Part shown: positions 12,501 to 24,108 of the stretch, one piece after another | How positions within the stretch are numbered: the stretch's first letter is position 1 | Layout of the letters: every line of letters begins with the position of its first letter | DNA from: Polytrichum commune | Lineage: Eukaryota; Streptophyta; Polytrichopsida; Polytrichales; Polytrichaceae | Assembly (NCBI GenBank): GCA_950295325.1 | Contig: OX485803.1 | Span: 46,207,554 to 46,271,553, forward strand | Direction: 5' to 3' | Length of the DNA: 64,000 nt | Notes under the pieces: generated by a model | The model's input: the letters and a program-made list of their open reading frames with translations, nothing else | Told to the model about the DNA's origin: nothing | Databases searched by the model: none | Position numbers and translations under genes: made by a program

Positions 12501-15291
12501 TCCGACGCTTGTGACCTTTCACTTGGGAATGGCACCACAATCGTTTGAGGAGATGATGCGGTTGACGGAGAATTTGAGCGAGAAATATGTGGTCGGTCGC
12601 GGGGGCTCAAGTACTGTGTACCGATGCACTCTCAAAAACGGCCACTCCGTTGCTATTAAGAAGTTGTTCAACTACCACCCACAAAACATACACGAATTTG
12701 AGACAGAGTTAAAGACTTTGGGCAACATCAAGCACCGGAATGTCGTCAGTCTGCGTGGCTATTCCATGTCGTCCGCTGGAAATTTCCTCTTGTACGATTA
12801 CATGGAGTTTGGTAGCTTGTACGACCACCTGCATGGTATGGCTTTAAGTTAATTTAGCCGGCTTACTACACAATCATTTCAAACATATCAAATTAACCCT
12901 TAAAGGACAAAGAAGATTAATATACGACCCCTATAATAGAGTCCACCACCAAAAGGTGGCAGTAGCCTGCGGGCAAAGTGACTCTTCATACACACTTGCC
13001 TTCAATTGAGGCCGGCATTTCTATCTATCTACAACCTACATACACAATACCTATGAGCATCTCATCAAGTCTTGAAAATCATAATTTTTATATATAGAGG
13101 TTTGAAACTTTATCTAGTACAGTATCTTATGTCAAGGAGAATATATAATTGATGATCAAACTACTAGGTATGTAATTGCATCCAAGGGCATCCATGTGTA
13201 TTTGAACGCAGGTCTTTAATAACATGGCAATGACATTTAGGTATTAACTCACTTTATAAAGTGCACTTGAAGACTGAGTTATTTTTAGGTTTGGTTTACA
13301 TGAAGGTCTAGGTCCAAGAAATTTGGAGTCTAAAACACCCCTTCATGGACCTTACTTTCGGACTCAGGATTGAACCCAAGCTTTAGGATTGGTTATAGGA
13401 GGAGTTTTTCTTGAGTGGGGACTGTTGAGATTGGCGGAAAAGTGATGACACATTAACACCACTTCATGTTTTCATACCTTGAACCTGGACCTTGATGTAA
13501 ACACCTTGAACCCAAAATTTTGCTCTAGACCAATAAGATCACTCAGTTCTAAAGTTTCTTGGGCTTGGGCTTGGACATTAGCGTAAACCCACCCCTAGAT
13601 AAGGTCACTTTTAGCATTCCCCTCAAAGCAAAATGTTATGTTGTGATTAACAGGACCGGTGAAGCTGCGAATGAAGATGGATTGGAACACACGGGTGAAG
13701 ATAGCATTGGGAGCTGCACAAGGACTGGCTTACTTGCATCAAGACTGTAAGCCCCAAGTCATCCACCGTGACGTGAAATCTTGCAACATTTTACTTAGTG
13801 TGAACATGGAGGCGCATTTGTGTGACTTTGGGCTTGCCAAGAACATCCAACCCTCGCGGACTCACACGTCCACCTATGTGTTGGGCACAATCGGGTACAT
13901 CGACCCCGAGTACGCCCAAACCTCACGCTTGAATGAAAAGTCAGATGTGTACAGCTTCGGCATTGTGCTCCTCGAAATCCTCATGGGCAAAAAGGCTGTG
14001 GACGATGAAGTCAATCTTCTTGATTGGGTTAGTAACTCCTCCATTCCCACTTAATTACTTTGCTCATGGTGACCATATCTTTTACCTCTCAAAAGTCCTA
14101 AGGTAGACATGTCACATTGAAACACATACTTTTGGGTGTGACATGGTTTAATAATCTCCTATAACAAACACTACTAACAATTTCCTAAGGATCAATATGA
14201 CAGCTCATTGGTTGGGATAGCCAAAAAGTCAATGCTCAACACTGTCCATTTTGTGCAGACCTATATGACCACTTAAGAAGATTGCATATCTGCTCTTTGA
14301 GAGTTCATCACAATTTTATATTTTTTTGACTTGGCCTTATTCTTGATGACGTGCAATAAAATTCTGAAAATGATGACTCATGGAAATTTATTGATGTGAT
14401 TTTTAGCTAATATGCCAAAAGTGACCTATCTAAAATTAACCTATTTTTCAGTTGCAATCTTTCCACCAGACCAACACATATGCAAAAGAGAAGCAAGAGA
14501 GATTTGGGCCCGTACAAATGTCCTAGATTTAGCGTGCATTTGATCACCATTTTCAGCACCCTCCAATTATAGGATTGATGATGACTCATCTTAATTCAAC
14601 CTCAGTAGCCTAATTTGAGGTCTCTGATCCTGATTGAGGCGTTATTTTGCTTAAAACAGCACTCCACGGGCTCTACATAGCAATCGGTTTTTCATCCTCC
14701 CCGGTGGTAGGTGCTGTGAGTGTTTAGCCTTTTAACACTTGTTGGCCACAGCTTGCTTGTTGAAACTGACATGTAGGCTCTGCATTGGCAGCTATTTCGA
14801 AACCTTGGAGAATTAACTTAAATGTGGTGTGCTCGGCGGGTCAAATGTGTATGCAGGTGAGATCCAAAATCGACAGCAAGAATTTGTTAGAATTTGTGGA
14901 CCCTCAGGTGCGTGCGACATGCTCAAGTGTGGACCACCTCGAAAAGGCATTGAAGCTCGCCTTGTTGTGTGCGAAGCAGAATCCTGTGCAACGGCCATCC
15001 ATGTATGATGTCGCCCAAGTGTTGAGCTCCCTTCTTCCCACCCCCTCCCCTCCCTACAAGCCCCCTCCTACCTACCCCTCTCCTGCTTCCAAACACCACC
15101 GCTACATTGACATTTACAGTTCCAACAATTACAAGCAAGCTGAGCATAGCATCGCAAGCAGCAGTAGTAACACGTCCAAGAATGACTTGCTGGACCGATT
15201 TGAGGATATTATGGCAACAAGCAGCAGTAGTGCGTCCAAAGGAGACAAGTTGCTTGACCAATTTGAAGACGTCATCTCAAGAAATGGGTAA
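3588..15291 (+). CDS. ERECTA-family LRR receptor-like kinase, 27 exons, about 1012 aa
   Basis: Exons: 3588-3684, 4694-4829, 5326-5397, 5618-5689, 5872-5943, 6083-6154, 6274-6345, 6481-6552, 6790-6861, 6980-7048, 7261-7332, 7454-7525, 8334-8405, 8715-8786, 9277-9348, 9490-9561, 9808-9879, 10205-10276, 10481-10552, 10827-10898, 11079-11150, 11288-11359, 11617-11708, 11839-11967, 12497-12835, 13654-14027, 14857-15291. Order: signal peptide (1-26), LRR N-cap with W-R-G-V-T-C-D-N (about 60-70), 20 LRRs (78-556), transmembrane helix (about 593-613), kinase. The glycine loop is G-R-G-G-S-S-T-V, with Lys685, H-R-D (Asp783), D-F-G (Asp801) and D-P-E. The joined frame stays open and the 27-exon plan equals that of Arabidopsis ERECTA. 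In that family the kinase sits at the plasma membrane, senses EPF/EPFL peptides and patterns stomata and organs; the ligand here is unknown. The start is the first ATG after an in-frame stop. Introns carry MITEs. It could be ERECTA or an ERL-type paralogue. Confidence 0.93.
4893..5230. mobile_element. Hairpin MITE inside intron 2 of the receptor-kinase gene
   Basis: The ends TCTCTGAAAAACTCATG and CATGAGTTTTTGAGAGA are inverted copies. The similarity runs on through GGGAGTTTCG and through an inner pair (GACTTTGGCCAAAAGAG / CTTTTGCCCAAAGTC, AGCACCATTTTAGGCGC). Almost the whole 338 bp is therefore one imperfect hairpin. No target duplication is evident. It sits between the exon for the LRR cap and the first LRR exon. 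Confidence 0.75.
7600..8159. mobile_element. MITE with a nested palindromic element, receptor-kinase intron
   Basis: Inverted ends of about 55 bp run from TATTAGTGTGAGTTAC and finish at the complement near 8159. They share ATTTGGAG, TTGCTATA and GAGAG blocks. Inside, a second inverted pair starts CTACACTAAAT (about 7709) and ends ATTTAGTGTAG (about 8075), the same terminal motif as family A/B. The inner part repeats GTGGGCCACA in both orientations. It makes this intron (7526-8333) one of the longest in the gene. Confidence 0.6.
10708..10740. repeat. Short palindrome with family A terminal motif
   Basis: CTACACTAAACATCTGATTTAGTGTGG is an inverted pair of the CTACACTAAA terminus with almost no interior. 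It lies within a receptor-kinase intron. It looks like a collapsed or excised MITE end pair. Confidence 0.4.
12030..12365. mobile_element. Degenerate MITE-like repeat in the intron before the kinase exon
   Basis: This intron segment repeats GTGGGCCACA, GGTGGCCCACAA and CTAAAT/ATTTAG words, in the style of the element at 7709-8075. The ends are too worn to place. It carries no coding frame and lies between the transmembrane exon and the first kinase exon. Confidence 0.35.
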
Positions 15292-16558
15292 TGAGTTCAA
15301 CTTTAGGTTGGGTTCCTAGACATAACAATTTTGGTGCCTTCTGCTCTTAGTCCTCAAACCTTGGAGATCAATTGCCTAGATTGAGGGAGTGGGAGGGCGA
15401 GAGTTATGATCTGGGCAAGACATCCTCCCCCCAATCCTGGAAGACCATTTCATGCGCAAAAGGGTTAGAGTGACCCAAATCTTGAAGTAATCCATACAAT
15501 ATGGGCACGTGAGATTGATTGACGGTGGCTTGCCTTACCTATTGGTGAACTGCGATGTGATGCGATGCTTGCACCACGACAGCCATTGGCGCGTAAAAAG
15601 CTCTTCTTTAAGGGACTTGCACAATATGAAGGTTATGTTGAACAAGAATATCGAAAACTTGTCCGCATTGACAACTTTTGTTCATCTCATCACACCTATT
15701 ACTCTAACACAGAACTGTAGGCTGCTTTCAGTTTTCCTCCACCCTGTAAATTTATTATGCCACTCCTAAGATCGAGTCAAAAGCCCACAACTGTTGTGAG
15801 GTTGAGGACAGTCAAATGGATGTCATTGGCCATTATTGAATGTAGCAATTTGAGCTTGCATCTTGTACCTCTTCCTACACAGGAACGAATGGACAGCCAA
15901 TTGGGATGTTAAAACACATGACCGGAACTACAGTAGTTTAAAATCGTCTCCTTTCCTCTTGGCAGTATGCAAGACATGCATGTTTACATTTTGCTTATAA
16001 AGTCAGTTTCTCAGAATAGCCATCTGCGTGTACATATTTTGCACCATAGTAAAAGACTACACCAAAGGTGGGCAACCCAAAAAGTGCCGTGCTTCAAAAT
16101 GCATGAGCTGAATGTGATTCCTGAGAACTCAACAGGACGTGGAATATCATAAACATCAATTGGCACTTCCGACAAATTTTACCTTTCCTAAACTGTGATG
16201 AATGGGGTCTAGGCTGAACCATATAACTTTCCACCGAATTTAGTGGATCCCCCCACCAAGCACACGGTGTTGTTGATCTAAGTTTCTAATCATCTGAATA
16301 GCCTATTCTGAATAGTGGGAACCCCTCGATGATTCCACTACCAACCCAACCCAACCAAGGTGAAGTGACCTACAACCAACCAAGAACCTCAACAACCTAA
16401 CCAAACCTGTGACATCATATCTTACTGGTACACATGTACAGAGTCTGCGGATGCGCCTATACCCTAACTTGCACAGCTGGCAGATCAACCATTTTACCTC
16501 AATTTCAATGTCCCCCAATTTACTCCAATAATGTGATGCATGCTTCTTGAGTATTCCA
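15292..16558. other. Tail-to-tail intergenic region
   Basis: This lies between the stop codons of the receptor kinase (+) and the NRL gene (-), so it should contain both 3' UTRs. I see no third gene. The short frames at 15509-15769 and 16303-16638 have no recognisable product. Confidence 0.5.
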
Positions 16559-19500
16559 CTAGGAGATAGAATGGCGCCGTTTCCGACCAAAGCCACCTCG
16601 GGTGAGAGACTCGGGTGTGCGGGCAGGCTTTCCACCACTGCCCTGACTGGAGCTCAGATCTTTCGCATCCTTCCTTGAAAATGGATTGAATCTGCTAAGT
16701 TTCCTAGAGACTGATGACATGACCTTGGTATTCTTGAGGGGCTTCTCCAGAATTTCTTGCTTCATGACAGCCTGATCCTTTTCCAAGTCTGTCAACCGCA
16801 TCCGCATGCGAGCAAGTTCGAGCTTCAGTTCCCGATTCTCACGTCGAATCGCAGAAGTTGTATCTTTTGGTGATTGTGTAGTGCTCATATGCCCACTTCC
16901 TAACTTGTGTCCCGTGCCCGTGCCCGTGTCCGCAGCATCCGCAAAAACTCCTGAAGCCAGGGCATTTCGCATTCGCAGTTGTTCGAAGTAAAGAACTTGA
17001 ACGACCACCTGGACCGGTAATCTTTCATTTTGAGCTGCATGTGTGCATGCCTCCTGAGAGAGTTTCTGGCAGTCCATTAGCTTGCACAATTTCTTTCGGT
17101 CCATCTCCGATAATGCTGGATGTGCCTGAGAAAGCAGATTACTCACTTTAGAAAATCGCATAAAAGAGGTTCTTGATTGGGTGGCTTCTTCGCATACACT
17201 GCTGTTCCATATTCCAACTTATAACTTTCAGTTGATTTATAGAGGTGGGACAATGAGGACTACAAAAAAAAGGAAATCAAGGTGGCAGGTTAACAATTTG
17301 TATGAAGATTCATTTTAACTTGGTTGTTAAAAATAAGAATACTTGTGTGCAGAGCCTCATGGGCCATAATTGCAGACTGTGTAAATGTTTTACCTTAAGA
17401 TAAATATCTATTGACCTATATAAACCATCGTCCACTACTCTTGAATAATCAGGCAGGGTTTCTGCAAGCGCAATGAACTTGCTAAGCTTGAGGTTTGCGT
17501 CGGGTGCGATTTCTGCAAGGTAGCTATCAATGAGCTTTGCAACTTTCATGACCACACTTTGAGAAGGGGAAGTTCCACCATCAGAGTCGTACATTGGGTG
17601 AACAACCTGTATCAGTCAATTCAAATGATAAGCTCATATAAGGGGGAAGATGTTCAAAATCACAAAGAATAAACCTTAAGAAGACCATCTAAACTGAGAT
17701 GTACACATAATATGTACTCAAGAAGTCCAGAGAGTTTGGATCTACGAACAGGGAGATCCAGCTGCTAGTTACTGATGGGCCGGTTGAATTTGAGAAATCA
17801 CTGGTTCAAGCTCAAAACATTAGGCAAATGCCTATCATGTTAGATGAATCTACAGACTATACATTAAATTAATAAAAGAAAACCAGAAAATATCAACATG
17901 TATCCAGTTGGACTTGGAAACACTTGGATCTTGACCGATTTTGCCCAAGATCTCCCCAGACACTGGTTTGGAGGCCATTCTGTAATATCAGAAGTGGTGC
18001 TACTTTCAAAGCACAAGTCCACGGAATAATTTTCATTGAACGGGTTAGGATTTGAAAATAGGACCCCTACTCGATACTAAAGGCAGATTTAGGCAGAGAT
18101 TAACATGTCCTGCCTAGATTTGTAGCTGGAAACTGTTTGCTAAGAGAGCTAGGTATGACCAAATCACAGCCACAAAGTGCTGTAAAGCTGCAATTCTCAT
18201 CTTCGTTGTGGAATTTCAGAGTCTCATTAACACATATTACATTCATCTGGGAGCACCATCCGTTGCTCAAAGACTGGTTATTCAATAAGTTTGCAAGAGT
18301 TGTACCTGAAGATCATCACTATCGTCTTGTTGCAGAAAATTGACCAGAATACGTTGGATGATGTCCACATCAAACAGTGTATCCCCTGTGTAGGAGAATG
18401 ACGGGATTAGGAGATCATCCAAAGTTGCTTGCTCCAGTTGGATTCCAATACGCCTCTCAAGATCGAGCCGGCACGCTATAGTTGTATCTAAGATGATGGC
18501 TGTCCGTAATAGATTAAACAAGAAGCTGCAAGAAGCAGAATTTCTATCAGGAGGTAAGATGCTAACTATGGTTTCCACCAGAATACGTTGCTCATGCTCC
18601 ATTGCTGTGTCATGAATCTGCAGCGAAGATGGAAGAAAGGGATTAAGACTTACTCACAAACCAAAGCCTTGCTCTTTTCATGACAATGAGAAGGAAAACC
18701 ATGTGAAAAACACTCAATTCTTAATGTCTTCGTGAAGTTAGCAGCTCCTGAACAGGTTCATTAAAGTAGGCGTGCCTAAATTGAACACAGCAATAATCTG
18801 CACACCTAAATTTGAGTGGTATGTGGTTAGGTGTGGATGTAAGAACTGGCACCCAAAAGACACAAATTTTTTTTCTAAATAAAAATTGCGCTACATTCTC
18901 AGAATATGCCAGTCATTTTAGGCTGAGAGTCAACATGATTGAGGGGACCTGTATGGCCACTTAATGAGCACAAGAATCTTCACTTTGATAATGATTAAGA
19001 TATTCATATGAGCTCTGAAAATTATGAGGCAAATGGCTATGAGCACGATTAGGATATGCTAATCATCTTGCACGAATTGCAAGTTTCAGATCGTGTGAGA
19101 AGTGGGTGCAGAGAGAAAAGTATCCATCTAAGGCACGTCAGCCTTAAATCCTCGATCATTGAATGATTAACAAGTGCCCTAGATGCAGAAGTCAATACAC
19201 TTGCACATACACTATTTGAGAGGCTGTTTGAGATGGATGCCACAACATACAAATAGCCGACTTGCCCTTCCTACATCTCCAAAAGAGATGGTACCTTCAT
19301 CTTGGGGGGCTTGAGATCAGATCGTCCATTTTGTTTCCTGTTGAAGCCCTTCAGAGACCTAGTAGCAAAGTGCATGATAGCCCCTCCTATGCTCTCAACC
19401 CTTAAGCCCTTAGTTCTCATGGCAGCCAAAACCCTTTGATACAAGTCAATCCTCAGTACAGCCAAATCTTCTGCCCACCAGTCTAATGGAATGTTGGGTT

Positions 19501-22500
19501 TTGAAGGGTTACTCCCAAAAGATGAGAGCTTGAAATTATCAGACCCGCCTGAGCCCTCAAAGTCTGAACGACTCAAAGCATTTGTAGCCTGTTCCCTGCA
19601 TAGAAGCTCCAAAAAGTTATCTATACCTGACAGACCTCCAATGTTGTCTAGAGTAGAAATGAAATTTCCTATTTAGTTCCAGTTTGCTTGTAATTTGGAC
19701 CCAGGAAATGAAAGAGATGAAACACTAGAGAGAGAAACTGGGATCCGAGATAGACCATAACAATAAACAGAGATGTAAAGAAAGTCTGTAGCCACTTATG
19801 ACAACTATGCGTTTGTTCACATGCAATTTGGGCCCTATTCCCGTGGTGACAGACTAAAAAAATCTGACAGGATGCAACTACCAGTGGCTTTGCAGACTTT
19901 AGCCACATCTTGTAAATAGTTTACCACATAATATCTCGAATCGTATTATGCAGAACAATGAGGAGACCTTCTAATGGTCATATATAATACAACTTTTAAT
20001 ACATAAAATGATGGAAAATCCAAGGAGGGAACCTAACATGTAAAATACCCTTGAATTACTGACAACAGTTCAACTTAATTATTTAACTCTCAACACTCAG
20101 GCCTAGTGGAATAATCACCTGCAAGCTTTCGTTGCCGTAGCCTCTATGCACCTGCTCACAATGCCCAGGTCTTCCGCAAGGGGTAGAAGGCTCTCACAAT
20201 TATGAAGAACTGCAATAGAATCTGCTAGACTCTGCAGTACAACCTCTGAGAGGAACGCCTCTGTTCTTGCCACCAAGTTGTTATCTCCAAAAGTCTCTGT
20301 CATTTCTAGGTAATCAGCTGCACATCGTAAGACAGCAACATTTGAGGTCGTGATTTCAAAGTTGATGCCATAACAAAATTTGGCTGCTAGATCAAACGCC
20401 TCTGCACCGCCAGGTACATCTGGAAGTTGCAACTTGTTGGGTGTTTCGCTCTCTGCTGCACTTGCTATGAGTTTCCGGATGCGGCCACTCCTTGCCACTA
20501 ATGGAAACTGTTGAGCATGCAGTTTTGACACAGATTAGTCAACACTTTAAAGGTAACACATTGTATGTTAGAAAGTTGGGATCTGTTCCAGATGCAAGAT
20601 TGTGTTCATCCCCACTAACGCATTGTTTGCATTATTCATGTCCTGCCTACAAGCAGATCAATTAGGGATCACTTCAACACTGATCAATTATCAATTAGTG
20701 ATCACCAAACACTTGATGCATTTATTGCAGCAACTTGCGAACTGGGCAACTGTTGAAACTAATAAATGCATCCTCAATAAGATCTTAATAGTGACTGGTC
20801 AAATGATAACAACTGCCCAACTTTGATAAGACGATTGAACTCATACAGAACATCACTTTCACCAACGAGAATTTGTGAGCAATATATGTAAAGTTCTCTA
20901 TCAAGCATTGCCATGAAGACAAATTCCTCCATGACAGTCATCTTCTTACTTTGTGAAGGGAGAAGTTCAAGCCCCCAGCTTCCACAACCACATCGCTTGG
21001 AACGTCCGTTGTCAATACCCTGCATCAGAATAATGGTAGGAAAAATGAGGACATGTTTCTGTCTTCCTACATACTGCTAATTATTAATCCTCCCTCTACA
21101 TCTCTCTCCTGAAGATTTCCAAATTCTGGTAAAATCTGTGCTGAACAGGTCGAACTCCTTGACATATCACAGTTGCTTTCTAGACTAGCTACAATCCTGA
21201 AAAGCTCGTCTACAAACTGGAACGCAACAGGTCCAAGAGCCAAGAAAAATTCAACATTCCAAATTGAAAGTCTTGCACATTACTGAAACTTGGAAAACAA
21301 ATGTGATGAGACTTTTTCAGAACATTGTACATCTGGTAATAACATTTCACTTTCAGTAAACGGAATTAAGAGTTCTGTTTTTATAGTGAAATTAGGGGGA
21401 GTCCAATTGGCTTCAAGAGTCATCAGCCTACCTCCAAAGGTGCAAGCTCTAAGAAATGTTCATGAAAATAGCACATTGCAAGGGCATCATAAGTAAGAAA
21501 TATAACAAATATAGACGGCCAACTTAAGTGCACACTGAGTCCTGTATCATAGAACATACAATAGGTACACCCATGACTCTTGAAAAACATTCTCCCTACT
21601 CCAGTCGACCAGCTTTATGATGCCTGGACAAATCTCACATGAAATCCTCAATCAATACCCAAGCGACATTGAGATTCACCACGAGACAACCAACACCGAT
21701 TGACAAAGGGAGCACCGAAAATCACAACCAAGAGATGCAAAATAAAACTGGAGAATAGGTTCACCCTAGAAATACAAATCACCCTCACCCTCTCGAACAA
21801 TTCTCAAGCAAATCGTCCAAGACGCAAAACCTCGAGAAATCTTGACCACCGCCGAGCGGTCGGCCGAGTGAGAAGCCCACCGTCCTACTTTACAAATTTT
21901 ACAAACCTCGTGGCATTGAAGTTCCAAAAGCATTATTCTGTTCAAAATTTCTCAAAAAAAATGCACCCATAATGATAGGAACTAGAAGCACTCAAGCGAT
22001 CTTGTAAAGGAGAACTCCGGAACTCGAACGCTCTGGGTATCTATATTCGAAGTAACAATCCGGTTCCGATATTTTTCCCCACGATTTTCCTGTATCAGAC
22101 AGGAAGCGACCCAAAATCTTTCGCATTTTTAAAACTTGCACCTTGGGAATACAGATATCGCTTACAGCCATCGCAGGTACCAATGGGACACAATGGGACA
22201 AGGCTAGATACCTTCCCCTACGAAAGCAATTTTTGGGGAAGCATGAAAGGAAGCACCGAGATTCCTACATACTCTACATACTCTACATCACTACAGTAAC
22301 GATGTCCCTAGATTCTTGCAATATTGGACGAGCAGAAAAAATATATATTTACGCAATCCATCCCATCATCATATTCTTGATAACCATATAGGTAATACAA
22401 GAAGAGTCATAGCGACATATTCCGTGGTCGCAAATGGGTAATCTCCGCATTAGGAAGTGACACCAAGTAAGCGATTACCCAAAAAATTCTATCAACCTTT

Positions 22501-22853
22501 GAGGAGGTGAACTATAGGGCTAGGGGACAAGCAAGAGAGGGAGATCGGGAGATGAGACGAGATGAGATGGGAAGAGGGGGATCGATAGATACTTACCATT
22601 CGTTAGTGCGCTTCATGGAGAAACTAGAACGTGAAGATCTTCTTCCCGTGACAATGTCAAGGGAATGCCGCCGGGCCGGAAGCGGCTTATTGTTTGACAA
22701 TGGCGCGGACGCCATGTCGGCCCGCGTTCTCGCTAACCAATCCACTTTCGCTCCTTTTGCATACAGCTTCCCCTTACCTTTCTTCGTCGATTCTTGCCAC
22801 CCTTCCTTCCTTCGTTTCCTGCTCGCGAGCTCAGATGATGGTTCCTGTCTCAA
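16559..22853 (-). CDS. NPH3/RPT2-like (NRL) BTB protein, RPT2/NCH1-like, 7 exons, about 702 aa
   Basis: Exons in transcript order: 22853-22597, 21019-20950, 20507-20119, 19595-19295, 18617-18306, 17606-17394, 17125-16559. The spliced frame is continuous. A BTB segment (about 90-200) contains [13 protein letters not shown] and C-Y-G-I-N-F-E. The NPH3 domain begins at D-W-W (277) and includes [10 protein letters not shown] and [14 protein letters not shown] coiled coil follows at about 605-640. The protein ends [11 protein letters not shown] proteins are plasma-membrane adaptors for phototropin signalling and CUL3 substrate receptors. The M-K-R-T-N-E-W lead-in and F-S-L-H-K resemble RPT2/NCH1 more than NPH3, by eye only. 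The start is uncertain: 22853 is the first ATG, while an in-frame ATG at 22715 would give about 656 residues. The N-terminal basic stretch is not conserved to my knowledge. Intron 4 holds a family C element. Confidence 0.9.
18766..19146. mobile_element. Family C MITE in an NRL intron
   Basis: The ends are AGGCGTGCCTAAATTG and its approximate complement at AAGGCACGTCAGCCTT. The interior includes GAGTCAACATGATTGAGGG, ATTCATATGAGCTC and GAGAAGTGGGTGCAGAG. These align in inverse orientation with 42105-42745. This copy preserves the sequence that was interrupted by the SINE at 42284-42564, so it serves as the empty-site reference. It lies within the intron between 18617 and 19295. Confidence 0.65.
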
Positions 22854-23394
22854 AGTGCTTCTTCCCCCACAGTATCACTAACTATACCTTGATGTCTCTC
22901 TCTCTGCCTGCAACAATTTCAAGGAGGCTAATGAATCTCGTTTGTTTGTTTGTTTGGTCTGCTTCATCGTCAGCTTCTCTCGTAGAAGCGTCTACGTTAC
23001 CTTACCTTCTTACCTCCTTGCCTGCTGCCTGCACAAGGCAAGGCCAAACTACTTACTTCCTCATCGGCCCCTCCTCCAAAGAATAAAAGCCGCTAGGGTA
23101 CCGACGTACAAGAATCCTGGCAAGCACGGCAGGCAGGCACGCAGGGAAGATGGAGGGGGCCAGAGTACAGCAGATGCAGAAGCGATGATGCCTCTGTAAA
23201 TTTTGCGTTCTGACAGCTCAGGGTCAGGTAGGTATGCCCTTACCTCTGCCAAGTTGCGCAAACTGCCAAACGGCAGGGAATGTGGAGCTCACGCTCGTCG
23301 TTGCTAAGGTGTCAAGCCAGGGCCCAGGCTATGGCTTTCAGGAGCTTCAAGCGTTAGGCCAGCACTACACTGGTAGTAACTTACTGCACAGCTA
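22854..23394 (-). promoter_or_regulatory. Upstream region of the NRL gene
   Basis: This stretch should contain promoter and leader of the minus-strand NRL gene. On the minus strand it is rich in AGG and GAAGG words. I could not place a TATA box or transcription start. The overlapping frames at 22694-23261 on both strands are mutual shadows with no recognisable domain. Confidence 0.3.
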
Positions 23395-24108
23395 TGTACA
23401 TACCTGTTCAGTAGCTTACTAGGCCAGGTGAAGAAAACTGGCTTTTGAGGAGATTACACTGGCGGTGTGTCAGAAACGATGTAAATATAGAGATCTGACA
23501 TTTGACAGTCGTACAATGAAGGTCACAACTCATAGTGAATGAAATTGATGATTTGTATGTTCAGCTGCCAATCCTGACTCAAATTACTTACTGCAATCTT
23601 CATAAGTTAGTATAAGGTTCAACTCATTGTGTCGGAAGAGAATGTGGAGATCACGTTCGACTTTGTGTTCCAGCACTGCAAATCCGCCCAAATTCGCCCA
23701 CGCCATGCGCCATTGATGTAAGGTATGGGAGGCGTGCATAGGGGCCGGTTTTGGCATAGATGTAAGAATGGTTCTAGGTGTCATCCGGTATAGGAGGAGT
23801 GCATAGGGCTGTGGTTTTGGGGTGGAAACGGGATTAACAGCCTCTACCTTCAACTTACTGTATTACTGTACTACCTGTTGAGTAGCTTATTAGACAAGGA
23901 GAAGAAAACTGGGTGTTGAGATTACGACTGGCAGTGTGTCTGTCAGAAACGACGTAGCTAAATATAGAAATCTGACATTTCACAGTCGATCGTACAATCA
24001 AGGTCCCTCATCAGTGCATGTTGATTGATTATATTGTTCAGCTGCAATGAAATTACTCAAAACTGCAATCTGCATAAGTTAGAAGGTTCAACTGATCGGG
24101 TCGGAAGG
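23395..24108. repeat. Diverged direct duplication, about 240 bp per unit
   Basis: Unit 1 (about 23395-23640) and unit 2 (about 23866-24108) share, in order, TACCTGTT, GTAGCTTA, GAAGAAAACTGG, GTGTGTC, TCAGAAACGA, CTGACATTT, ACAGTCG, TTCAGCTGC, CTGCAATCTTCATAAGTTAG or close variants, and GTCGGAAG. The offset is about 470 bp. Unit 2 has small indels. The repeat lies 0.5-1.3 kb upstream of the NRL gene. No coding frame spans it. Confidence 0.7.

Noticed and set aside
13345-13400. B-box-like GGGTTCAATCC on the minus strand in a receptor-kinase intron
   Set aside because: No matching A box or tail was found, so it is too weak for a SINE call.
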